From: Aliiroseovarius sp. PrR006
GTDB lineage: Bacteria > Pseudomonadota > Alphaproteobacteria > Rhodobacterales > Rhodobacteraceae
Length of the DNA: 64,000 bases
Assembly (NCBI RefSeq): GCF_010500215.1
Contig: NZ_JAAGOY010000004.1
Coordinates: 1,054,001-1,118,000 of the forward strand
Direction of reading: 5' to 3'
A program made the translations under genes and the position numbers. Shown here one piece after another: positions 54,818 through 63,963 of this stretch. A model generated the notes under the pieces. It made no database searches. It saw nothing but the letters and a program-made list of their open reading frames with translations, and was not told the origin of the DNA. Every line of letters begins with the position of its first letter. The first letter of the stretch is position 1.

Positions 54818-56350
54818 TCACAGCGGAATATTGTCGTGCTTCTTCCAGGGATTCTGCAGCTTCTTGCCACGCAGCGATGCAAAGGCGCGGCTGATCCGGC
54901 GACGCGACGACCGCGGCTGGATGACCTCGTCGATGAAGCCACGCTCTGCGGCCACAAACGGGTTGGCAAAGCGGTCTTCATAGTCCTGCGTGCGTTGCGC
55001 GATCTTCTCTGCATCGTCCAGTTCCGAACGGTACAGGATCTCGGTCGCGCCTTTTGCGCCCATAACGGCGATTTCAGCGGTCGGCCACGCATAGTTGAAG
55101 TCGCCGCGCAGGTGCTTGGACGCCATAACGTCATAGGCACCACCGTAAGCTTTACGCGTGATCAGCGTGACTTTCGGCACCGTAGCTTCACCATAGGCGA
55201 ACAGCAGTTTCGCACCGTGTTTGATCACGCCGCCATATTCCTGGCTGGTACCCGGCAGGAAGCCCGGCACGTCGACCAGCGTCAGGATCGGAATTTCAAA
55301 CGCGTCACAGAAGCGAACAAAACGAGCTGCCTTGCGCGAGCTGTCGATGTCCAGACAGCCAGCCAGAACCATCGGCTGGTTGGCCACAACACCCACGGTC
55401 TGCCCTTCTAGGCGGATGTAACCGGTGATGATGTTCTTGGCGTAGTCTTCTTGAATTTCGAAGAAGTCGCCCTCGTCACCAAGCTTGGTAATCAGCTCTT
55501 TCATGTCATAGGGCGAGTTCGGGTTGTCGGGGATCAGCGTATCAAGGCTGTCATCCACGCGCGCCGGATCGTCAAAGAACGGACGTACCGGAGCCTTATC
55601 GCGGTTGTTCAGAGGCAGGAAGTCGACCAGACGACGCACTTCCGACAGGGCTTCCACGTCGTTTTCGAACGCACCATCGGCGACCGAGGACTTCTTGGTG
55701 TGAGTCGAGGCGCCGCCAAGCTCCTCGGCGGTGACCACTTCGTTGGTCACGGTTTTCACAACATCGGGACCGGTCACGAACATGTACGAGCTGTCTTTTA
55801 CCATAAAGATGAAGTCGGTCATGGCGGGCGAATACACAGCACCACCAGCACACGGCCCCATGATCACCGAGATCTGCGGCACCACGCCAGACGCCATGAT
55901 GTTGCGCTGGAACACTTCGGCGTAGCCAGCAAGCGAGGCAACGCCTTCCTGAATACGCGCACCACCCGAATCGTTGATGCCGATCACGGGCGCGCCGTTT
56001 TGCATCGCCATATCCATGATTTTGCAGATCTTTTCAGCATGCGTTTCCGACAGCGAGCCGCCGAAAACGGTGAAGTCCTGCGAGAACACATAGACCAGAC
56101 GGCCGTTGATTGTGCCCCAACCGGTGATGACACCGTCGCCCGCGGGCTTGTCGGCTTCCATGCCGAACTCGGTGCAACGGTGGGTTTTGAACATGTCGAA
56201 CTCTTCAAACGAGTCCTCATCCAACAGCAGCTCGACACGCTCGCGGGCGGTCAGCTTGCCTTTCTTGTGCTGGCTATCGATCCGACGCTGACCGCCCCCA
56301 AGGCGGGCTTTCTCGCGGCGGCTCTCAAGTTCTTGGAGAATATCTTTCAT
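54818..56350 (-). CDS. pccB: Propionyl-CoA carboxylase beta subunit
   Basis: Carboxyltransferase subunit of 510 residues that transfers CO2 from biotin to propionyl-CoA. Both crotonase-like halves are visible: [17 protein letters not shown] and [12 protein letters not shown] (first), [16 protein letters not shown] and [16 protein letters not shown] (second). Ends in [10 protein letters not shown], conserved in the family. ATG 56350 is chosen; codons upstream are not family-like. Divergent from the regulator gene, with a set of TGCAA repeats between them. Confidence 0.97.
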   Translation of the reverse strand: MKDILQELESRREKARLGGGQRRIDSQHKKGKLTARERVELLLDEDSFEEFDMFKTHRCTEFGMEADKPAGDGVITGWGTINGRLVYVFSQDFTVFGGSLSETHAEKICKIMDMAMQNGAPVIGINDSGGARIQEGVASLAGYAEVFQRNIMASGVVPQISVIMGPCAGGAVYSPAMTDFIFMVKDSSYMFVTGPDVVKTVTNEVVTAEELGGASTHTKKSSVADGAFENDVEALSEVRRLVDFLPLNNRDKAPVRPFFDDPARVDDSLDTLIPDNPNSPYDMKELITKLGDEGDFFEIQEDYAKNIITGYIRLEGQTVGVVANQPMVLAGCLDIDSSRKAARFVRFCDAFEIPILTLVDVPGFLPGTSQEYGGVIKHGAKLLFAYGEATVPKVTLITRKAYGGAYDVMASKHLRGDFNYAWPTAEIAVMGAKGATEILYRSELDDAEKIAQRTQDYEDRFANPFVAAERGFIDEVIQPRSSRRRISRAFASLRGKKLQNPWKKHDNIPL

Positions 56351-56420
56351 GTGGCGGCACTCCTTGATTTCGCCGCAAACTAGCGTGACCAAGCGGCAGC
56401 GGGAAGCAAAAAGAGGCGAA

Positions 56421-56460
56421 TTTGCAAACTAAATGCAAGTATGCTAGTGCAAATTGCAAA
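56421..56460. promoter_or_regulatory. Cluster of TTTGCAAA-like boxes (candidate acyl-CoA regulator sites)
   Basis: Four TGCAA cores lie within 40 bases: TTTGCAAA (56421-56428, perfect), AATGCAAG (56432), AGTGCAAA (56446) and ATTGCAAA (56453-56460). The first two are 11 bases apart, one helical turn. RamB/ScfR-type regulators, including PccR of Rhodobacter sphaeroides, are reported to bind TTTGCAAA motifs. The position between pccB and its divergent regulator fits control of both. Confidence 0.7.
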
Positions 56461-56482
56461 TATGCGAACTCAGGAGGCTGCG

Positions 56483-57886
56483 ATGGCCACCCAGAAGCTC
56501 TATGCCGGTGTAAAGCTACGCGAGATCCGGTCTCGCTTGAACCTGACCCAGAAAGCTTTCGCCGAGAAGCTTGGCGTCAGCCTTCCTTACCTGAACCAGA
56601 TGGAAAACAACAACCGCCCCGTGTCGACGGGTGTGGTGTTGGCATTGGCACAAGAATTCGGTTTCGACGTGGCCGAGCTGTCAACGGGGGACGCAGAACG
56701 TCTTGTCACGGACATGCGCGAGGCCTTTGCCGACCCTGTCTTCTCGGACATCCCCCCGTTGGCGGATTTGCGGCTGGCGGCGTCGAATGCCCCTGCCCTT
56801 GCCCACGCGCTTTTGGAATTGCATCGCGCCTATCGGCTTGGGCACGAGCGCCTTGCGTCGATGGACCAAGAAATTGGCGCGGATGACACCCCCAACCAAG
56901 CCAGCCCGTGGGACGAGGTGCGCGACTTCTTCCACTACTGCGACAACTATATTGATGCGGTGGACCGCGCGGCCGAGCATTTTGCACAAACTGGCAAGTC
57001 CCGCGGGCTTGATCAGGCAGCAATGGCCGAAGCGGTTTTGAGCGACCGCGGCATCACTCTGATCCGCGAGGATGTGGACAAGGTGCGCAGCTATGACGTC
57101 GAGCGCCGGGAACTAACCCTGTCGACCCGCCCGCCGCGCGCCACGCAGGAGTTTCAGTTGCTGATGCAGGTGGCGCTTCTAACGCAAGACGCACTGCTGG
57201 AAGCCACACTGGATTTTGCGCGCTTTCAGACGGACGAAGCCCGCGCCATCGCCAAGCTGGGACTTGCAAACTACTTCGCGGGCGCGGCCCTTTTGCCCTA
57301 TGAGCAGTTTCTCGCCGCTGCGCACGAAACCCGCCACGACCTTGAACGGTTGGCCGATCGCTTCGGGGCGTCGATCGAACAAATCGCCCACCGCCTGTCC
57401 ACGTTGCAGCGCCCCGGATCAAAGGGCATTCCGTTCTTTTTCGTGCGTGTGGATCAGGCAGGAACGATCACCAAACGCCACTCGGCGACGCGCCTGCAGT
57501 TCGCCCGTTTCGGTGGTGCCTGCCCGCTGTGGAACGTGCACCAAGCCTTTGAAACGCCCGGCCGTTTTCTACGCCAACTGGCACAGACTCCGGATGGGGT
57601 GCGGTACTTCTGTCTAGCCCGGAACGTTACCAAATCCGGCGGAAGCTTTGACGCGCCTGTACGCCGCTACGCCATCGGGCTGGGCTGCGAGGTGAAACAC
57701 GCAGGCGCACTGGTTTATGCGGATGATTTTGATGTCTCGAACGACGCCGCATTTGAACCCATTGGCATCTCGTGCCGGATCTGCGAACGCCAGCTGTGTC
57801 ACCAACGCTCAGTTCCTCCCCTTGAACGCAAATTGCAGGTCGACCCATATTCGCGCGGAACACTTCCGTACGAGATAACCAGATGA
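56483..57886 (+). CDS. pccR: XRE-family short-chain acyl-CoA regulator (PccR/ScfR, RamB-like)
   Basis: Regulator of 467 residues. The N-terminal helix-turn-helix reads LREIRSRLNLTQKAFAEKLGVSLPYLNQMENNNRP (in part). The ImmA/IrrE-like central part has AAHETRHDLERLADRFGAS and the C-terminal short-chain fatty acyl regulatory domain has FARFGGACPLWNVHQAF and a cysteine set ISCRICERQLCHQR near the end. The family senses acyl-CoA or related intermediates. AGGAGGCTGCG precedes ATG 56483. The stop overlaps the next gene by four bases. Confidence 0.88.
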   Translation: MATQKLYAGVKLREIRSRLNLTQKAFAEKLGVSLPYLNQMENNNRPVSTGVVLALAQEFGFDVAELSTGDAERLVTDMREAFADPVFSDIPPLADLRLAASNAPALAHALLELHRAYRLGHERLASMDQEIGADDTPNQASPWDEVRDFFHYCDNYIDAVDRAAEHFAQTGKSRGLDQAAMAEAVLSDRGITLIREDVDKVRSYDVERRELTLSTRPPRATQEFQLLMQVALLTQDALLEATLDFARFQTDEARAIAKLGLANYFAGAALLPYEQFLAAAHETRHDLERLADRFGASIEQIAHRLSTLQRPGSKGIPFFFVRVDQAGTITKRHSATRLQFARFGGACPLWNVHQAFETPGRFLRQLAQTPDGVRYFCLARNVTKSGGSFDAPVRRYAIGLGCEVKHAGALVYADDFDVSNDAAFEPIGISCRICERQLCHQRSVPPLERKLQVDPYSRGTLPYEITR

Positions 57887-58713
57887 ACAAGTTCTTCCTG
57901 TCGGTCTTGGTAGCCGTGACCGTTCTGGTCTCTGCAGGACCGCAGCCTGCGCGCGCCCAGAACCTTGCAACCACGGCCGAGCGCAAGGCCTTCTATCAGT
58001 TCAACCCCAAGCGCGTTGATCCGGCCCAAGCAGACAAACGCCTGAAAGAGGTCGTCTATCAGGGGCTGGTGTTGTGGGTCGCGAAATCCAAAAAAGGAAA
58101 GCCAACGGTGATGTATCTGCCTGGTTCGGGCGGGAATCTGCAGACCCGCGGGCATAAGTATCGCTGGTTTTTGAACCAGGGATATGGCGTCGTCGCGATG
58201 GCCTATCCCGGGATGGGCGGCAGCAAAGGGCAGCCCAGCCGCCAAAGGATCCAAGGACTGGCTGATCAGCTGTATCGGGACATTCCCAAACTGACAGGAA
58301 GTCGGCGGATCATCCTGATGGGGGAAAGCCTTGGAACCGGAGTTGCAGTTGCGATTGCTGCAGGAAGTCCGGGGCGCGCTAACCCGCCGACGGCCCTCAT
58401 CCTGCAGGCGCCCTATACGTCTTTAGTGGATCTGACCGCAGCCAAGAACCCAGTTCTTCTGCCCTTCCTTGCTGGCCGGACCGACCTGTGGCCATCCAAG
58501 CGCTATATCAAGAACGTCAAAGCTCCGACCTTCATCATGCATGGGGAAAAAGATCGCCATGTGCCGTTCCGCATGGGCCAAACGCTGTATCGCCTATCGC
58601 CCGCCAAGAACAAGGTGCTGGCCGCACGCGCGCACGCCGGGCACACAACGATCTGGCGCAAGAACGTATTGCGCCCGCTGCGTAACTGGCTGCAAGCCAT
58701 CCACGGAAAATGA
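57883..58713 (+). CDS. Exported alpha/beta hydrolase
   Basis: Protein of 276 residues with a signal peptide (cleavage after ARAQ near residue 26) and a serine hydrolase fold. The nucleophile elbow is MGESLGTG (Ser149), the oxyanion region YLPGSGGN, acid in HGEKDRHVPF and catalytic His in HAGHTTIW. It resembles the FrsA/BEM46 group. As it acts in the periplasm it may hydrolyse esters taken up from outside. The ATG overlaps the regulator stop (ATGA), so a secreted enzyme is translated with a cytoplasmic acyl-CoA regulator. Confidence 0.78.
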   Translation: MNKFFLSVLVAVTVLVSAGPQPARAQNLATTAERKAFYQFNPKRVDPAQADKRLKEVVYQGLVLWVAKSKKGKPTVMYLPGSGGNLQTRGHKYRWFLNQGYGVVAMAYPGMGGSKGQPSRQRIQGLADQLYRDIPKLTGSRRIILMGESLGTGVAVAIAAGSPGRANPPTALILQAPYTSLVDLTAAKNPVLLPFLAGRTDLWPSKRYIKNVKAPTFIMHGEKDRHVPFRMGQTLYRLSPAKNKVLAARAHAGHTTIWRKNVLRPLRNWLQAIHGK

Positions 58714-58714
58714 A

Positions 58715-58737
58715 AAGGCCGGGCAATGCCCGGCCTT
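58715..58737. terminator. Terminator between hydrolase and DUF465 genes
   Basis: AAGGCCGGGC and GCCCGGCCTT make a ten-base stem around AAT. It lies between two converging genes and can serve both directions. Confidence 0.8.
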
Positions 58738-58758
58738 CTGTCCCTCGTGCATCAGCGC

Positions 58759-58998
58759 TTATGCAGCCGATAGCATCCGATAGATCTCGTCCTTCAGAGC
58801 TGCGCGTTTTTTGCGCATGTCTTCTTCATTGAACTGATCGGTCGGCTCAACATTGGTCTCCGCACGGTGAATCGCACGGTTCACCTCGTGATAGTCGTCC
58901 GTCAGCTTCGAGAAATGCGCATCCGCTTGCTTCATTTCGCTCATTTTCTCGGCGTATTCGGGGAATTCCTCGCTCAGTTCATGCGGGGTGTGTGACAT
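58759..58998 (-). CDS. YdcH/DUF465 family small protein
   Basis: Protein of 79 residues, helical and charged, with HELSEEFPEYAEKMSEMK, FSKLTDDYHEVNRAIHRAE and MRKKRAALKDEIYRML, the standard DUF465 pattern. The function is unknown. This second copy is closer to the canonical E. coli YdcH layout than the one at 31420. Lies alone between the pcc and bet clusters. Confidence 0.85.
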   Translation of the reverse strand: MSHTPHELSEEFPEYAEKMSEMKQADAHFSKLTDDYHEVNRAIHRAETNVEPTDQFNEEDMRKKRAALKDEIYRMLSAA

Positions 58999-59080
58999 TC
59001 GCGTGTCTCCTTCGTGTAAAGTCAGAGGGAGTTTGCGCGCCGCAAGCTCCCCCCGCTTTGACAGGGATCAAATCACGCGC

Positions 59081-60742
59081 TTATCGCTGCGAATTTTGCC
59101 AATCCGGATGGATCCACGGTTCGTCATTTGCCGACGGAAGACGGCGGCCCAAAATGTGGTCGGACGCTTTCTCGCCCACCATGATCGACGGCCCATTCAG
59201 GTTGCCGTTGGTGATGCGCGGGAAGGTCGAGCTGTCAGCAACGCGCAGCCCTTCGACGCCGATCACCCGCATTTCCGGATCGACCACCGCCATCGGATCA
59301 TCAGCCCGACCCATACGGCAGGTGCCACAGGGGTGATAGGCGCTTTCCGCGTGTTCACGAATGAAACTGTCAATCTCGTCATCCGTTTGCAGCGCATTGC
59401 CCGGCTGGATCTCGAATTTCACGAAGGGCTCGAACGCAGATTGCGAGAAGATCTCACGCGTCAGGCGGATACAGGTGCGGAAATCTTCCCAGTCCTGCTC
59501 GGTCGACATGTAGTTGAAGAAGATGCGCGGGGCATCTTTCGGGTCCGCCGATTTCAGCGTGATTTCCCCGCGCGAGGTCGAGCGCATAGGGCCGGTATGG
59601 GCTTGGAAGCCGTGGCCTTCCGCCGCCGCCTGCCCGTCATAGCGCACGGCAATCGGTAGGAAGTGATACTGAATGTCCGGATACTCAACACCCGCTTTCG
59701 AGCGGATGAAGGCCGCGCTTTCAAATTGGTTCGATGCACCCAGACCTGTCTTGGTGAAAAGCCACTGCGCACCCAGAATGCCTTTCCAGATAAGGTTCCA
59801 GTACCGATACAGCGTAATCGGCTGTTTCGAGGCATATTGCATATAGACCTCAAGGTGGTCTTGCAGGTTTTGCCCGACGCCGGGACGGTCGGCAACAACC
59901 TCGATCCCGTGCTCGTTCAGGTGGGCCGCCGGACCAATACCCGACAGCATCAGAAGCTTCGGCGAATTGATTGAGCTTGCCGCGATGATCACTTCGGCCT
60001 CGGCGCGGATCACTTCGATCTTGCCACCGCGTTCAACCTCGACCCCAACCGCACGACCATCTTCGATGACCACTTTGCGGGCGAAGGCACGGATCAGCTC
60101 GCAGTTTTCCCGTTCGAGTGCAGGACGGAGATAGGCATTCGCCGCCGACCAGCGCCGTCCTTTCCAGACGGTCTGCTCCATCGGGCCGAAACCTTCCTGC
60201 TTCTGGCCGTTATAGTCATCAGTGACCTCGTACCCGGCTTGCTTCCCCGCCTCGACAAAGGCGTGGAACAAGGGGTTCTTGCGCGGACCACGGGTCACGT
60301 GCAGCGGGCCATCCTTGCCGCGCCAATCTGCGTCACCGCCATGGCCGCTTTCGTGCCAGCTTTCCTGCCGTTTGAAGTAGGGCAGCACGTCGGCATAAGA
60401 CCAGCCATCGGCGCCCTGCTCGGCCCAATGATCAAAGTCTTTCGCGTGACCACGGACATAGACCATCCCGTTGATCGAGCTGGACCCACCCACAACTTTG
60501 CCGCGTGGCGTCACCAGCGTGCGATTGTCCAGATGCGGCTCGGGTTCGGTCTGGAAGCCCCAATCATAGGTCTTCATGTTCATGGGATAGCTCAGTGCCG
60601 CGGGCATCTGAATGAACGGCCCGGCATCGGTGCCGCCATGTTCGATCACCAAAACCCGCTTGCCTGCTTCGGCCAACCGATACGCCATTGCGCATCCTGC
60701 GCTGCCAGCGCCAACGATGATATATTCTGCTTGCATTGTCAT
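59081..60742 (-). CDS. betA: Choline dehydrogenase
   Basis: GMC-family flavoenzyme of 553 residues that oxidises choline to betaine aldehyde and can go on to glycine betaine. The FAD motif [15 protein letters not shown] is at 9-23, GMC signatures are [19 protein letters not shown] and [15 protein letters not shown], and the catalytic His lies in [12 protein letters not shown]. It follows betC by 16 bases. In relatives betB (betaine aldehyde dehydrogenase) belongs to the same operon; here it is not between betC and betA, and a DUF465 gene follows instead. Confidence 0.95.
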   Translation of the reverse strand: MTMQAEYIIVGAGSAGCAMAYRLAEAGKRVLVIEHGGTDAGPFIQMPAALSYPMNMKTYDWGFQTEPEPHLDNRTLVTPRGKVVGGSSSINGMVYVRGHAKDFDHWAEQGADGWSYADVLPYFKRQESWHESGHGGDADWRGKDGPLHVTRGPRKNPLFHAFVEAGKQAGYEVTDDYNGQKQEGFGPMEQTVWKGRRWSAANAYLRPALERENCELIRAFARKVVIEDGRAVGVEVERGGKIEVIRAEAEVIIAASSINSPKLLMLSGIGPAAHLNEHGIEVVADRPGVGQNLQDHLEVYMQYASKQPITLYRYWNLIWKGILGAQWLFTKTGLGASNQFESAAFIRSKAGVEYPDIQYHFLPIAVRYDGQAAAEGHGFQAHTGPMRSTSRGEITLKSADPKDAPRIFFNYMSTEQDWEDFRTCIRLTREIFSQSAFEPFVKFEIQPGNALQTDDEIDSFIREHAESAYHPCGTCRMGRADDPMAVVDPEMRVIGVEGLRVADSSTFPRITNGNLNGPSIMVGEKASDHILGRRLPSANDEPWIHPDWQNSQR

Positions 60743-60758
60743 TCCGTCAGATCAGGGG

Positions 60759-62267
60759 TTACTCGCCACGGGGGAAGCGAGCATTTTCTTCAACATTGTC
60801 GAGGTTCATGTGGTTGCGCATGTAGCGCTCAGACGCTTTGCGCAGCGGTTGGTAGTCCCACGGGAAATAGGCACCGTTGCGCAGGGCTTCGTAGACCACC
60901 CAACGGCGGGCCTGGCTTTCGCGCACTTCATTATCGTAAGCGTCCAGATCCCAGCGCGCTTCGGATTTCGCACGTAGCGAGTTCAGCGTGCCTTCATGGG
61001 CCGGATCCTCGGCCAGATTGACCAGTTCGTGCGGATCGGCCTCCAGATCAAACAGCTGATCGGGGTCCAGCGCGCAGCGGTTATACTTCCATTTTCCATA
61101 GCGCAGCGACACCAGCGGCGCATAGGACGCCTCGGCGGCGTACTCCATCGCCACGGGGCTGGTGCGTTCTTCGCCATTGGCCAGCGGCACAAGGCTTTCA
61201 CCATCCACCCACGGCTTCACCTCGTCCAGCGAAATTCCAGCCAGATCGGCCATGGTGGGGGTGACGTCCAGCGTTGAAACCGGCGTCTCGACCAAGCCCG
61301 GTTCAAGCCCTGATGCGGCGATCATCAAAGGCACGCGCGCCGAGCCTTCGTAGAAGTTCATTTTGAACCACAACCCGCGCTCGCCCAGCATGTCGCCATG
61401 ATCCGAGACGAACATGATGATCGCCTCTTGGCGGGTGTTTTCCAGAATATCCAGCATCTCGCCCACCTTGTCGTCCAGATACGAGATATTGGCGAAATAG
61501 GCGCGGCGGGACTTGCCGATGTCTTCTTCGGTGATGTCGAAATTACGCCAATCATTGGCGTCAAAAATCCGCTGCGCATGGGGATCGTGATCCTCATAGG
61601 CCTTCGCAGGCACCTCGGGCAGCAGGTGCTCGCAATCCTCGTAGAGGTCCCAGTATTTGCGGCGCGCCACATAGGGGTCATGCGGGTGGGTGAAGCTGAC
61701 GGTCAGGCACCACGGGCGTTCGTCATGGCCGCGCGCCAGATCGTAAAGCTTGGCGCAGGCGTTATACGCCACTTCGTCATCATACTCCATCTGGTTCGAG
61801 ATCTCGGCGACCCCTGCCCCAGTGACAGAGCCCATGTTGTGATACCACCAGTCGATCCGCTCGCCGGGCTTGCGATAGTCGGGCGTCCATCCGAAATCGG
61901 CGGGGTAGATATCGGTGGTCAGGCGCTCTTCAAACCCGTGCATCTGGTCGGGGCCAACAAAGTGCATCTTGCCCGACAGCGCGGTCTGATAACCCGCACG
62001 GCGCAGGTGGTGAGCATATGTCGGAATGTCCGAGGCGAACTCGGCCGCGTTGTCATAGACCTTGGTCCGGCGCGGCAGCAGGCCCGACATGAAGCTGGCG
62101 CGACCCGGCGCACAGAGCGGGCTGGCGGTATAGGTGTTTTGAAACCGGACCGAACGCGCAGCCAGTTTCTTCAGATTCGGCGCATGTAGCCATTCTGCTG
62201 GCCCATCCGGGAACAGCGTGCCGTTCAGCTGATCCACCATGATGATCAGAATGTTTGGCGAGGTCAT
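60759..62267 (-). CDS. betC: Choline-sulfatase
   Basis: Sulfatase of 502 residues that hydrolyses choline-O-sulfate to choline and sulfate in the cytosol. The sulfatase signature SPLCAPGRASFMSGLLP has Cys52, to be converted to formylglycine. Metal residues include the early VDQLNG and the later FVSDHGDMLGERGLW. The C-terminal extension ending YMRNHMNLDNVEENARFPRGE is typical of BetC. ATG overlaps the betI stop by four bases. The sulfate it releases and the PAPS route at 27.4 kb are two sides of sulfur use in this genome, but no direct link is seen. Confidence 0.95.
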   Translation of the reverse strand: MTSPNILIIMVDQLNGTLFPDGPAEWLHAPNLKKLAARSVRFQNTYTASPLCAPGRASFMSGLLPRRTKVYDNAAEFASDIPTYAHHLRRAGYQTALSGKMHFVGPDQMHGFEERLTTDIYPADFGWTPDYRKPGERIDWWYHNMGSVTGAGVAEISNQMEYDDEVAYNACAKLYDLARGHDERPWCLTVSFTHPHDPYVARRKYWDLYEDCEHLLPEVPAKAYEDHDPHAQRIFDANDWRNFDITEEDIGKSRRAYFANISYLDDKVGEMLDILENTRQEAIIMFVSDHGDMLGERGLWFKMNFYEGSARVPLMIAASGLEPGLVETPVSTLDVTPTMADLAGISLDEVKPWVDGESLVPLANGEERTSPVAMEYAAEASYAPLVSLRYGKWKYNRCALDPDQLFDLEADPHELVNLAEDPAHEGTLNSLRAKSEARWDLDAYDNEVRESQARRWVVYEALRNGAYFPWDYQPLRKASERYMRNHMNLDNVEENARFPRGE

Positions 62268-62845
62268 ACGTAGGTCTCCAAAATGATATCAAGGCAGGCC
62301 ATAACGCGATCACAGGCGCGTTTGCCGCTGGGAGTTTCTTCTCGAAGGGCGTGGCGAATATAGAGCCCGTCAATCATCGCCGCGAGCGTGTCCGCAACCT
62401 CGTGTGCGTCCTCGCCCACCAAAGGGCGCAGGTCATAGACAAGGTTGGAATGCAGTCGGTGCTGATAGACGCGCAGAAGCCGCCGCGCACCGTCATTGCT
62501 TTGAGACATCACATAAAAATTAAGCCAAGCGCTGATGACTTCTGGGCGGAAGTTACCCGCTTCAAAGTTGGCGCGGATAATCGCCTCGACTCGGTCACGC
62601 GGGGTCTTTGCACCCAGCACGGCGGCACGCACCTGCGCGCCATAGACCGACAGGATGTGGCGCATAGCGGCCAGAAAAATCTGATCCTTCCCACCGAAAT
62701 AATGATGCGCCAAGGCGCTGGATACACCAGCGCGCTTGGCGATCTGCGTCACGGTCACATCAAGGCTGCCCGCGCGGCCGATCTCGTCGATCGTTGCCTG
62801 CACCAATGCGCCTTTCCGTATGGGTTCCATCCCCAGCTTTGGCAT
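62264..62845 (-). CDS. betI: Choline-responsive repressor BetI
   Basis: TetR-family repressor of 193 residues. The N-terminus MPKLGMEPIRKGALVQATI is BetI-like, and the helix-turn-helix reads VTQIAKRAGVSSALAHHYFGGKDQIF. Choline relieves repression in relatives. GGAGAGGCAT precedes ATG 62845; the open frame to 62899 is upstream of that. First gene of betI-betC-betA, divergent from choX. Confidence 0.93.
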   Translation of the reverse strand: MPKLGMEPIRKGALVQATIDEIGRAGSLDVTVTQIAKRAGVSSALAHHYFGGKDQIFLAAMRHILSVYGAQVRAAVLGAKTPRDRVEAIIRANFEAGNFRPEVISAWLNFYVMSQSNDGARRLLRVYQHRLHSNLVYDLRPLVGEDAHEVADTLAAMIDGLYIRHALREETPSGKRACDRVMACLDIILETYV

Positions 62846-62886
62846 ATGCCTCTCCGATTTGCGGTAAGATAGGGTTGCTTTTTTTA

Positions 62887-62900
62887 ATTGACTCGTCAAT
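62887..62900. promoter_or_regulatory. Inverted repeat between betI and choX (candidate BetI operator)
   Basis: ATTGAC-TC-GTCAAT is a perfect six-base inverted repeat with a two-base centre. Read on the minus strand with its flank it is ATTGATTGACGAGTCAAT, close to the BetI site of E. coli as I remember it. It lies 42 bases upstream of betI and 130 bases upstream of choX. Confidence 0.6.
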
Positions 62901-63030
62901 CAATAAAAAGCACCGTCTGCACCAATGAAGCCGGTTCCACCCTTGCGCAGCCTGCGTTAGGGTCACGCCGAGCGGTCTGCATGCGCAGGCCCCGGCCAAC
63001 AAAACCGCACCAAAAACAGGGAGCGAATAT

Positions 63031-63963
63031 ATGAAACTCAAATCCACACTTTCCGCCATTGCACTGTCGGCCGTTGCCACCACCGCATTTGCCGATGGCA
63101 ATTGCGACAAGGTAACTTTCTCGGATGTTGGCTGGACCGACATCACCGCGACTACCGCAGCGACCACCGTAGTTCTGGAAGCTCTGGGCTATGAGACCGA
63201 CATCAAGGTTCTGTCCGTGCCGGTGACCTACACCTCGATGGCCGAAGGCGATATCGATGTGTTCCTGGGCAACTGGATGCCCACCATGGAAGCCGACATC
63301 GCGCCCTACCGCGAAGCTGGCACCGTCGACACCGTGCGCACCAACCTTGAAGGCGCCAAGTACACACTGGCCGTAAACAAGGCCGCTGCTGATATGGGCA
63401 TCAAAGATTTCGCTGACATCGCCGCCCAGGCAGACGCGCTGGAAGGCAAGATCTATGGCATCGAGCCGGGCAATGACGGCAACCGCCTGATCCAGTCGAT
63501 GATCGACGGAAACTCGTTTGGCCTTGAAGGCTTCGAAGTGGCTGAAAGCTCGGAGCAGGGCATGCTGGCGCAGGTCGCCCGCGCCGACAAGAAAGGCGAG
63601 CCGATCGTCTTCTTGGGCTGGGAACCTCACCCGATGAACGCCAACTTCGAGATGTCCTATCTGACCGGCGGCGACGATTTCTTCGGCCCGAACCTGGGTG
63701 GTGCCGTGGTCGACACCAACACCCGTGCAGGCTACGTGGCAGAATGCGCCAACACTGGTAAGCTCCTGCAAAACCTAAGCTTCTCGCTGGCAATGGAAAA
63801 CGAGATCATGGGCGCCATCCTGAATGACGGCCAAGATCCCGCTGACGCTGCCAAAGCATGGCTGGCCGCCAACCCCGACGCCTTCATGGCATGGTTGGAC
63901 GGCGTGACCACCAAAGACGGTGGCGATGCTGTGGCAGCTGTCAAAGCGTCGCTGGGCATGTAA
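63031..63963 (+). CDS. choX: Choline ABC transporter substrate-binding protein
   Basis: Periplasmic binding protein of 310 residues with a signal peptide (cleavage after AFA near residue 21). The OpuAC-type ligand site for quaternary amines is suggested by aromatic residues in SDVGWTDI, LGNWMPTME and LGWEPHPMN. The start GNCDKVTFSDVGW resembles ChoX of rhizobia, which is choline-specific. The permease and ATPase (choW, choV) should follow beyond the right edge of the window. GGGAGCGAATAT precedes the ATG. Confidence 0.93.
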   Translation: MKLKSTLSAIALSAVATTAFADGNCDKVTFSDVGWTDITATTAATTVVLEALGYETDIKVLSVPVTYTSMAEGDIDVFLGNWMPTMEADIAPYREAGTVDTVRTNLEGAKYTLAVNKAAADMGIKDFADIAAQADALEGKIYGIEPGNDGNRLIQSMIDGNSFGLEGFEVAESSEQGMLAQVARADKKGEPIVFLGWEPHPMNANFEMSYLTGGDDFFGPNLGGAVVDTNTRAGYVAECANTGKLLQNLSFSLAMENEIMGAILNDGQDPADAAKAWLAANPDAFMAWLDGVTTKDGGDAVAAVKASLGM

